Shown here piece by piece: positions 57,549 through 64,000 of a stretch of 64,000 bases of DNA. Each line of letters begins with the position of its first letter. The first letter of the stretch is position 1. Under the pieces are notes generated by a model that saw nothing but the letters and a program-made list of their open reading frames with translations, searched no databases and had not been told where the DNA came from. The stretch is from JBBDWK01 sp040902885 (GTDB taxonomy: Bacteria > Acidobacteriota > Terriglobia > Bryobacterales > Bryobacteraceae), in contig JBBDWK010000065.1 of assembly GCA_040902885.1 (NCBI GenBank), positions 1 to 64,000 on the forward strand, given 5' to 3'. The position numbers and the translations under genes are program-made.

Positions 57549-58663
57549 CACGCGGTATCGAGCGTCCGAGTCCAGAGCAGCTTCTGAAGCAAGTAGAAGC
57601 TGAAGGCCGCTACCAGTCCAGGGGCAAGCTCAAGATCTTCCTTGGCTATGCCTCCGGCGTAGGAAAGTCCTTCCGCATGCTGGACGAGGGGCGGCGCCGC
57701 AAGGAGCGCGGCGAGGATGTGGTCGTGGCCGCGGTACAGCCTTCTTTGCCGCTGGAAGTTGAGGATCTCCTCCGCGGTTTTGAGGTCATTCCCGTCCGGA
57801 CCGATCTAGGTGTTCCGGTTGTCGATGTTCCGGCCATCCAGAGACGGCGTCCGGGAGTGTGTCTCATCGACGGGCTCGCTTACGATAACCCGCCGCAAGC
57901 AAAGAACGCTCACCGGTGGCAGGACGTGGAAGAGTTACTCCATGCAGGCATTTCTGTAAGTACTACCGTTAACCTCCAGTACGTGAAGGAGCACCAGAAG
58001 CAGGTGGAAGCGATTCGCGGCAAGGTGGTCCGGGAATCGGTTCCGGAAGCCTTCATTCGCACGGCGGATGAAATCGAGATAGTCGATGCCCCGCCCGAGT
58101 ACTGTGTGACGATATCGCTTCAGAGAGACGGGCGGACGATCGACGCGGGGGAGCTGGCGCGGCAACTGTCCGAGTTGCGCGAGATTGCCCTCCTGCTCGC
58201 GGCCGAGGTCGTCGATCGGCAACTCGAAGACTACCTGCGCCGGAGGGGGATCGAGCAACACTATGGCACTCACGAGCGGATTCTCGTATGCGTGACGCCG
58301 CGCTCGAACGCCTCCCTCATGATCCAGCGAGGGCGCCGGCAGGCCGACCGGTTCCACGGCGAGCTGCACGTCGTCTATGTCGAACAGGACGAGCTCAGCC
58401 CCGACGACCGGCGTACCTTGGCGCGGAATCTGCTCTACGCCCGCGAAGCGCGCGCGCACGTGCAAGTCGTGCACGGGGACGATCCCGTCGGCGCCATTCT
58501 CCGATTTGCCGGGCAGCACGGCATTACCCAGATTTTTGTCGGGCACAGTCAGCGAACCGGCTGGCTTGACCGGCTGCGGCCCAATCCGGTGGAACGGCTG
58601 ATCTTGGATGCGGAGGGAATCGACGTCCGAGTTTTTCCTCAGGAGGAGCCAGGGCGTGAGTGA
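57545..58663 (+). CDS. Stand-alone KdpD N-terminal domain / USP protein 1
   Basis: A 372-aa cytoplasmic protein with the KdpD sensor domain (LKIFLGYASGVGKSFRMLDE, Walker-like GYASGVGKS) and a universal-stress-like domain (HERILVCVTPRSNASLMIQR to HVVYVEQDE). The motif that normally reads DELAHTN is changed to DGLAYDNPPQ (about residue 110), and the Arg-Gln-His-rich part is drifting. No kinase domain follows. The GTG overlaps the porin stop. It likely binds KdpE or the split kinase, taking over the sensing function lost from the kinase at 49.3 kb. Confidence 0.85.
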   Translation: MTRGIERPSPEQLLKQVEAEGRYQSRGKLKIFLGYASGVGKSFRMLDEGRRRKERGEDVVVAAVQPSLPLEVEDLLRGFEVIPVRTDLGVPVVDVPAIQRRRPGVCLIDGLAYDNPPQAKNAHRWQDVEELLHAGISVSTTVNLQYVKEHQKQVEAIRGKVVRESVPEAFIRTADEIEIVDAPPEYCVTISLQRDGRTIDAGELARQLSELREIALLLAAEVVDRQLEDYLRRRGIEQHYGTHERILVCVTPRSNASLMIQRGRRQADRFHGELHVVYVEQDELSPDDRRTLARNLLYAREARAHVQVVHGDDPVGAILRFAGQHGITQIFVGHSQRTGWLDRLRPNPVERLILDAEGIDVRVFPQEEPGRE

Positions 58664-59777
58664 AGATAGCTCTCCTGGAGCCGGACAAGAGCGGCGGCCG
58701 CGCGGGAGGCTCAAGATCTTCCTCGGCTACGCAGCCGGCGTCGGCAAGACATACAAGATGCTCGAGGAGGGACGCCAGCTCATGACGAATGGGCGCGACG
58801 TTGCCGTTGGGTATTTCGAGCCGCACGGACGGAAGGCCACGATCGAGAAGACCGAAGGGATGGAGATCGTACCCCGCCGGAAACTCGAATACCGCGGCGG
58901 AACTTTTGAGGAGATGGATACGGAAGCGATCCTCGCCCGCCGTCCAGAGATCTGCCTGGTCGACGAGTTCGCGCACACGAACGTGCCTGGATCCGGGAGA
59001 GAGAAGCGGTGGGAAGACGTGATGGCGCTTTTGGATGCCGGAATAGACGTCTTCACCACTATGAATATCCAGCATCTGGAAAGCCTCAACGACCAGATGG
59101 GGGAGATTACCGGAATCCAGGTGCGCGAAACGGTTCCGGACTGGGTCATTAAGATGGCCGATGAGATGGTTTTGGTCGACCTTCCGCCACAGGCGCTGCT
59201 CAATCGGCTCCTGCGTGGAGTGGTATATGCTCCGGAGAAAGCCCGGCAGGCACTCGAGAATTTCTTCAAGGAGCCTACGTTGGCCGCTCTCCGCGAGATA
59301 GCCATGCGCCAGACCGCGCATGAGGTTGACATCCGGCAGAGCGAACCCGCCGTCGCGGTTCTGGCGCCCGAGCCGATGCAGGACAGCAGACCGGAGCGGA
59401 TTCTGATCCATATATCCGAAGCCCCTTCCACGGCGGCCCTGGTTCGCCGCGGCCGCCGGGTAGCCGACTACCTCAAAGCCGATTGCTTCGCCGTCTGCGT
59501 TCTGCCTTCGGCGGATCTCAGCCAGATTCCGGCGGCGGTGAGGGAACCCGTCGAGCGGCATCTCGACTTCGCCAGGAAGCTGCACATTGAGACGCGAATC
59601 CTCGAAGGAAAAGACGTGGCGCGGACGCTGGTGGATTTCGCCCGGCGCAATGGGGTGACCCAGATTTTTCTGGCGAAGCCGGCGAAGCGCGCGCTTCCGT
59701 TTCTGGCCAAGCGAGACTATGTGATGAAAGTGGTCCGGCTTGCTACCGACATGCAGGTGACGGTGGTCGCATCTTGA
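58656..59777 (+). CDS. Stand-alone KdpD N-terminal domain / USP protein 2
   Basis: A 373-aa paralogue of the preceding gene. GTG 58656 has AGGAGG at 58641-58646 and overlaps the previous stop by 8 bases. It retains the full KdpD motif set: FLGYAAGVGKTYKMLEEGRQ, EICLVDEFAHTNVPGS, then the USP-like part (PERILIHISEAPSTAALVRR). Copies that keep both motifs are the likely active sensor; the first copy has diverged. Last gene of the kdp operon. Confidence 0.87.
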   Translation: MSEDSSPGAGQERRPRGRLKIFLGYAAGVGKTYKMLEEGRQLMTNGRDVAVGYFEPHGRKATIEKTEGMEIVPRRKLEYRGGTFEEMDTEAILARRPEICLVDEFAHTNVPGSGREKRWEDVMALLDAGIDVFTTMNIQHLESLNDQMGEITGIQVRETVPDWVIKMADEMVLVDLPPQALLNRLLRGVVYAPEKARQALENFFKEPTLAALREIAMRQTAHEVDIRQSEPAVAVLAPEPMQDSRPERILIHISEAPSTAALVRRGRRVADYLKADCFAVCVLPSADLSQIPAAVREPVERHLDFARKLHIETRILEGKDVARTLVDFARRNGVTQIFLAKPAKRALPFLAKRDYVMKVVRLATDMQVTVVAS

Positions 59778-59810
59778 CTCGGGTAGTATAGAGCAAGAGA
59801 GGAAAACTGC

Positions 59811-60422
59811 ATGCCCGATCCTGATGCTGTCCAACCCGGAGACGTGACTCGGCGCGTTGGCGTGGAGGTGATTCGCGCTCGTGGCGTGGACGTCGATAAG
59901 CTGATTAAAATGCTCGTGGCGAATGCGGCCGCAGAGTTTGCGAGTACCTACTACTACTACACGATCCTAAGGATGAACCTGGCGGGTCACGAAGACTATA
60001 AGGAGATCTGCGAGGACGCCAGGCTCGAAGATCGCGCACATTGGGAGCTGATTGTGCCGCGGATTTACGAGCTGGGTGGCAGCCTGCCGAACGATCTTAA
60101 GGCGTTTCACGACCAGGCGGGTTGCGTGGCCGCAAAGTTGCCCGATCCGCCCACAGTAGTCAATATACTGACGTTGCTGCTCGAATCGGAACGTTGCGCG
60201 ATACGAAGCTGGAGCGCGGTATGCGACATGACGTTTGGAAAAGACCCGCGAACATACGACTTGGCGGCGCGTATCCTGAACGAAGAGATCGAGCATGAGG
60301 CATGGTTCATCGAATTGCTCGCCCACGAGCGCGACGGAAAGTCCGTGCCTTCCGGACACTTCCGCCGCGGAGAGCCAGGCGAGGCGCCATACAGCAAGAA
60401 CCGCGGCTTTTATAACCCCTAA
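59811..60422 (+). CDS. DPS-like ferritin (DPSL/thioferritin type)
   Basis: A 203-aa four-helix ferritin-like protein. Metal ligands appear as Glu in ANAAAEFASTYYYYTI, Glu/His in DARLEDRAHWELIVP, Glu in LLLESERCAIRSWSAV and Glu/His in LNEEIEHEAWFIELLA. Cys in the third and following positions (ESERC, AVCDM) next to the di-iron site is the feature that defines DPSL/thioferritin and is absent from ordinary Dps and bacterioferritin. It stores iron and detoxifies peroxide. Start ATG 59811 has AGAGGA upstream. The linked ferredoxin 32 bases on could feed electrons. Confidence 0.78.
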   Translation: MPDPDAVQPGDVTRRVGVEVIRARGVDVDKLIKMLVANAAAEFASTYYYYTILRMNLAGHEDYKEICEDARLEDRAHWELIVPRIYELGGSLPNDLKAFHDQAGCVAAKLPDPPTVVNILTLLLESERCAIRSWSAVCDMTFGKDPRTYDLAARILNEEIEHEAWFIELLAHERDGKSVPSGHFRRGEPGEAPYSKNRGFYNP

Positions 60423-60454
60423 GGGCAACGCCCTTCGCTGGCGCGGTTGATCCC

Positions 60455-60796
60455 ATGGGAGCCCCCCGCGTCTTTCGCGTGATTCTGAACACCCCGGAAG
60501 GTCGTTACTCAATCCTATGCGCTGAGGACGAGTTCATCTGGAACGCTGCAGCGCGGTCGGGTATTCAGTTGCCTGCCATTTGCCACCAAGGGCGGTGCCT
60601 CACGTGTGCCGCCCGGCTCGGGGAGGGGGAGTTCGATCAGACCGCTGCGGCTTCTTATTTCACCGAGGACCGCGAGGCGGGTTTCGTGCTGTTGTGCACG
60701 GCGCGGCCTCGCAGCGATCTCGTATTGGAAACACACCGCGAGAGTCAGATGCGGGTGTTTCGGAGAGCGCACGGTTTGCCAGCGCCGTATTCCTAA
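60455..60796 (+). CDS. 2Fe-2S ferredoxin, plant type
   Basis: A 113-aa ferredoxin with CHQGRCLTCAARLGEGEFDQ (C-x4-C-x2-C) and LLCTARPRSDLV for the fourth Cys, the plant-type ligand set. It transfers electrons in the cytoplasm. It lies 32 bases after the DPSL gene on the same strand, so the two are probably co-transcribed; the partner enzyme is unknown. Confidence 0.85.
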   Translation: MGAPRVFRVILNTPEGRYSILCAEDEFIWNAAARSGIQLPAICHQGRCLTCAARLGEGEFDQTAAASYFTEDREAGFVLLCTARPRSDLVLETHRESQMRVFRRAHGLPAPYS

Positions 60797-60854
60797 ACCG
60801 CCGAGGCGCAGAGGCGCCGAGAAAAACATGTCCGCCTGCTAGAGTAGAGAGTGA

Positions 60855-63077
60855 ATGCGAGGCGCCCGTTGGCTGCTCTTAGCCGCGATCATTGCCATTC
60901 TCGGAACGGTGGGCGTCACTTACGTTTATCAGAAGAACCTGCTGCTTTCGGCAGCCCCGCCAAAGCCCGCGCCGCTCGATCTGGCCTTGCGGGCCGCCGC
61001 CGAAGACTGGCAGGTAACCCAGACCGCGCAGGGCCGCCCTGCATTCCATATCCGTGCGAAAAACTTTGAACAGGATAAGGAATCCGGGCAGTTGAATCTG
61101 AAGGGCGTGGAGCTGAAGCTGTTCCACGGCGACACAGGAAGCCGGTTCGACCTCATCCGCAGCGCCGAAGCGAAATTTTACCAGGCGGAAGGCGTGATGT
61201 ACTCCGAAGGCGAGGTGGAAATTATCCTTGGAGTTCCCGCCGACGGCCAGCCTTCAAACCGCCTTGTCTCCATCAAGTCGTCCGGCGTGACCTTCGAGAG
61301 CGCAACGGGCCGCGCCTCCACGGATCGCCTGGCGACCTTCCTGTTCGAGAACGGCTCCGGATCGGCGGTGGGCACATCCTACGATCCGACCACGCGGGAC
61401 CTGCACATGCGCAGCCAGGTGCGGCTGGACTGGAAGGCTCCGGAGCCCAACAGCAAACCCATGACCATCGAGGCCGGGGAGCTGATCTACAAGGAGACGA
61501 TGGCCGTCATTCTGCTGACTCCATGGGCGCGGCTCACGCGCGAGAATTCGACCATCGAGGGCGCCGAGACGGTGGTCACGCTCCTGGATGGCGCCATTCA
61601 CAAGGTGGAGTCGAAGAACGCCAGGGGCACCGACCGCTTTCCCAACCGGCAGCTTGAATATGGCGCGGACCAGTTGTACGTCGAATTCGCCGGCGGGGAA
61701 GTCCGGACCGTAACCGGCCAGCCGAAGGCTCGGATGGTATCTAAAACGGATTCGAGCGAGACCACGGTGGTCGCGGACCGGGTGGATCTGGCGTTTGATC
61801 CGTCCCAGGAGAACGCGCTGACCGCGGCGATTGCGCGGGGCGATGGCACGGTGACCGCGAAGCCGGTGGCGGCGAAGGGAATTCCTCCTCCGACGCGGAT
61901 TTTGCGCAGCGAATTCATCAAGCTCAGCATGCGCGAGGGCGGACGCGAAATCGAAGCGGTGCAGACGGAAGCGCCGGGGCAGGTGGAATTCCTGCCGAAC
62001 CACCCCAGCCAAAGACGGCGCGAGATGGACGGCGAGCGCATCTGGATTGCGTATGGGCCGGGAAACAGAGTGAAGTCTTTCCGCTCGGTCAACGTGGCGA
62101 CGCGCACCGAGCCGCCGGCGGCGGAAGCCAAAACGCGCGGGCCTCTGCGGACCTGGAGCGACAATTTTTTGGCCGGGTTCGATCCGGTAACCGGCGAGAT
62201 GCAACGCATCGAGCAGTGGGACAATTTTCGCTACGAGGAGGGGGCCCGTAAAGCCCGCGCGGTTCGTGCCGTACTCGAAGCGAAGACCGGCCGGATCGTA
62301 CTGGAGCAGAGCGCGAGAGTCTGGGACGATACGGGGGCGACCGCGGCCGACGTCATCCACCTGGATCAGAAGACCGGGGCCTTCGAGGCGCGCGGGAACG
62401 TGGCGTCCAGCCGCATTCCCGACAAGAAGAAGCCGTCCACCGGAATGCTTTCGGGGGACGATCCCTTGCAGGCAACGGCCGAGCAGATGTTTTCGGAATC
62501 GCGCAACCGGCACATCCGCTATCTGGGGAAGGCGCTGATGTGGCAGGGTCCGAACCGCTTGCGCGGCGACCAGATTGAGATTGACCGCGAGGCGGGCCGG
62601 CTCACCGCGCAGGGCTCGGTCTCCACGCAGCTTGTCGAATCGAAGGCCGCGAGCGGAAGTTTCACCAATGTGCAGGCCGCTCGGCTGGTTTATACGGAGG
62701 ACGACAAGGTGGCGCACTACACCGGCGGCGTCACGCTGATACGAGGGGACACGCGCGTGAAGTCGGAGGAGCTGCGGGCGTATTTCGTGGAGGACGATTC
62801 GGGCTCGCGCCTGGAGAAGGCGATGGCCGACGGCCGGGTGGAGATCCAGCAGACGATTCCGGACCGGACCCGCACCGGCACCGGCGAGCACGGCGAATAC
62901 TACGTGGCGGAAGAGAAGGTGATTCTTCGCGGCGGCGCCCCCGAACTGGTGGATTCGCTTCGCGGCGTCGCGCGCGGCAAAGAATTGATATGGTTTGCCA
63001 AGGATGATAGGCTGCTGGTAAACGGGGAGGCGGACGGAAGGGCGACCAGCAGACTGCGCCGTAAGTCCAGCCGCTAA
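60855..63077 (+). CDS. LptC/LptA-like LPS export protein
   Basis: A 740-aa periplasmic protein anchored by one N-terminal helix (WLLLAAIIAILGTVGVTYVY). Residues 45-200 resemble LptC (RAKNFEQDKESGQLNLKGVE) and later stretches repeat the beta-jellyroll pattern of LptA/OstA (EAGELIYKETMAVILLTPWA, LTAQGSVSTQLVESKAASGS, LEKAMADGRVEIQQTIPDRT). Joined LptC and LptA with several jellyrolls is a common acidobacterial layout, and it would form the periplasmic bridge carrying LPS outwards. It is followed 15 bases later by lptB, the ATPase of the same pathway. Confidence 0.82.
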   Translation: MRGARWLLLAAIIAILGTVGVTYVYQKNLLLSAAPPKPAPLDLALRAAAEDWQVTQTAQGRPAFHIRAKNFEQDKESGQLNLKGVELKLFHGDTGSRFDLIRSAEAKFYQAEGVMYSEGEVEIILGVPADGQPSNRLVSIKSSGVTFESATGRASTDRLATFLFENGSGSAVGTSYDPTTRDLHMRSQVRLDWKAPEPNSKPMTIEAGELIYKETMAVILLTPWARLTRENSTIEGAETVVTLLDGAIHKVESKNARGTDRFPNRQLEYGADQLYVEFAGGEVRTVTGQPKARMVSKTDSSETTVVADRVDLAFDPSQENALTAAIARGDGTVTAKPVAAKGIPPPTRILRSEFIKLSMREGGREIEAVQTEAPGQVEFLPNHPSQRRREMDGERIWIAYGPGNRVKSFRSVNVATRTEPPAAEAKTRGPLRTWSDNFLAGFDPVTGEMQRIEQWDNFRYEEGARKARAVRAVLEAKTGRIVLEQSARVWDDTGATAADVIHLDQKTGAFEARGNVASSRIPDKKKPSTGMLSGDDPLQATAEQMFSESRNRHIRYLGKALMWQGPNRLRGDQIEIDREAGRLTAQGSVSTQLVESKAASGSFTNVQAARLVYTEDDKVAHYTGGVTLIRGDTRVKSEELRAYFVEDDSGSRLEKAMADGRVEIQQTIPDRTRTGTGEHGEYYVAEEKVILRGGAPELVDSLRGVARGKELIWFAKDDRLLVNGEADGRATSRLRRKSSR

Positions 63078-63092
63078 ACCGCACGGACCCTC

Positions 63093-63818
63093 ATGCGGAA
63101 ACTCGAAACCCGGGACATTTCAAAGACCTATCGCGGCCGTAGGGTGGTCGATAACGTCTCCCTGCATGTGGAGCAGGGCGAAGTGGTGGGGCTGCTGGGT
63201 CCGAACGGGGCGGGGAAGACCACATCTTTTTACATGATCGTGGGGCTGATCGGTCCGGATTCCGGCGCCGTACTTCTGGACGGCGAAGACATCACGTCGT
63301 TGCCCATGTACCAGCGCGCGCGGCGCGGCATCAGCTACCTGCCGCAGGAGCCATCGGTGTTCCGCAAGCTCTCCGTGGAAGAGAACCTGATGGCGATTCT
63401 GGAGACGCTGCGCATGAGCGGGCGCGAGCGCCGGCAGCGCCTGGACCAGTTGCTCGAAGACCTCGGGCTGGAGAAGGTCCGCCACAACAAAGGCTACATG
63501 CTCTCGGGCGGCGAGCGGCGGCGCGTGGAGATTGCGCGGTCCCTGGTCATCAGCCCGCATTTTCTGCTGCTGGACGAGCCTTTCTCGGGCATCGATCCGA
63601 AACAGGTGCGGGAATTGCAAAGTATTATCTCCGAGCTGAAGCGGAACAAGATTGGCATTCTGATTACGGACCACAACGTGCGTGAGACGCTGGCGGTGAC
63701 GGACCGGGCCTACATCATCAACGACGGCGCGATTTTCCGGTCGGGCAGTCCGGACGAGCTGGGGACCGACGCCGAGGTGAAGCGCGTGTATCTGGGCGAG
63801 TCGTTCAGCTTCCGATAG
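63093..63818 (+). CDS. lptB: LPS export ABC transporter ATPase LptB
   Basis: A 241-aa ABC ATPase: Walker A GPNGAGKTTSFYMIVG, signature MLSGGERRRVEIARSL, Walker B FLLLDEPFSGIDPKQ, switch His in LITDHNVRETLAV. This motif set and length are those of LptB, which drives LPS extraction with LptF/G. Its partner genes lptF and lptG are not in the window. Confidence 0.95.
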   Translation: MRKLETRDISKTYRGRRVVDNVSLHVEQGEVVGLLGPNGAGKTTSFYMIVGLIGPDSGAVLLDGEDITSLPMYQRARRGISYLPQEPSVFRKLSVEENLMAILETLRMSGRERRQRLDQLLEDLGLEKVRHNKGYMLSGGERRRVEIARSLVISPHFLLLDEPFSGIDPKQVRELQSIISELKRNKIGILITDHNVRETLAVTDRAYIINDGAIFRSGSPDELGTDAEVKRVYLGESFSFR

Positions 63819-63868
63819 AGTTTGCGGCGTAAGATCGCCGTCTGATATTCTCCCCTTAGATCTCGCAA

Positions 63869-64000
63869 ATGTCCTTTGGCGCTGGAGTTACGCCTTTCGT
63901 TCCCCTGCTGCTGGCGTTCGCCGCCATGCCGTCAATCGCAGAGGAGAATTTTTCCTTCCCCGAAGCGCAGGCCGTGCTCAAGACATACTGCTCCAACTGC
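63869..64000 (+). CDS. Secreted cytochrome c-type protein, partial
   Basis: Only the first 44 codons are in the window: a signal peptide (MSFGAGVTPFVPLLLAFAAM) followed by SFPEAQAVLKTYCSNC at the edge. CSNC is the beginning of a haem-binding CxxCH, and the AQAVLKTYCxxC layout is the planctomycete cytochrome C domain found in DUF1553/DUF1592-type proteins. Which of those is present cannot be told. No ribosome site is obvious upstream; the ATG at 63869 is chosen for the signal peptide. Confidence 0.6.
   Translation, partial: MSFGAGVTPFVPLLLAFAAMPSIAEENFSFPEAQAVLKTYCSNC

Noticed and set aside
63825..63845. Hairpin after lptB as a terminator
   Set aside because: Only a 4-5 bp stem and no T run.

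Overview
The window looks like a chromosomal scaffold from an Acidobacteriota bacterium of the Bryobacterales (Solibacter-like) group, probably a metagenome or draft assembly. Clues are a secreted protein with the Solibacter-type TIGR03437 C-terminal domain, an M56 peptidase fused to a GWxTD domain, an Oar-like TonB receptor with a carboxypeptidase-regulatory domain next to an ECF sigma/anti-sigma pair, a PEP-CTERM protein, DUF4331, an LPS export (Lpt) locus and the start of a planctomycete-type cytochrome c. The DNA is GC-rich and contains two 10-N gaps (3426-3435 inside a transglutaminase gene, 39789-39798 inside a hairpin repeat). I found no tRNA, rRNA, CRISPR array or intact transposase.

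Layout. 1-4.8 kb: possible IS-end repeats, a dienelactone hydrolase, a soluble transhydrogenase (sthA) and a TgpA-like transglutaminase. 4.7-7.3 kb: a BlaI/M56 regulator-protease cassette lying between direct copies of about 190 bp, followed by a graveyard of gene fragments. 7.3-17.4 kb: a TIGR03437 protein, the pcrA/orf52/APC permease/rsmI operon bounded by inverted copies of a 100-bp dispersed repeat, a TPR and DUF4331 pair and a PEP-CTERM protein. 17.5-23.8 kb: a YefM-YoeB toxin-antitoxin pair with a textbook double palindrome, the B12-dependent ribonucleotide reductase nrdJ, and an Aas-like AMP-ligase/ACP/acyltransferase fusion.

23.9-33.3 kb: a tightly packed operon: ArsR-rhodanese regulator, rhodanese-MBL hydrolase, MFS permease, His-rich small protein and an RND heavy-metal efflux set (CzcC/B/A-like). 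Its promoter appears leaderless, and the outer-membrane gene carries two consecutive in-frame amber codons. The operon is cut off abruptly at 33.34 kb by the end of an ECF-sigma/anti-sigma/TonB receptor operon on the other strand (33.3-38.5 kb). 38.5-42.9 kb: Spy-like protein, then yceD(DUF177)-rpmF-plsX-dsbD. 42.9-49.2 kb: flagellar basal-body/export operon flgB-flgC-fliE-fliF-fliG-fliH-fliI-fliJ on the minus strand.

49.3-59.8 kb: a potassium (Kdp) locus in which KdpD is split. A histidine kinase lacking the N-terminal KdpD domain is coupled to kdpE; then come a 27-aa membrane micro-ORF, kdpF, kdpA, kdpB, kdpC, a BBP2-type porin and two tandem stand-alone KdpD-N/USP proteins. 59.8-64 kb: a DPS-like ferritin, a 2Fe-2S ferredoxin, an LptC/LptA-like protein, lptB and a truncated secreted cytochrome gene.

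Regulatory themes: several operons are coupled by ATGA/GTGA overlaps, and at least three regulator genes (ArsR-rhodanese, BlaI, YefM) have promoters placed so that transcription should start at or next to the start codon.
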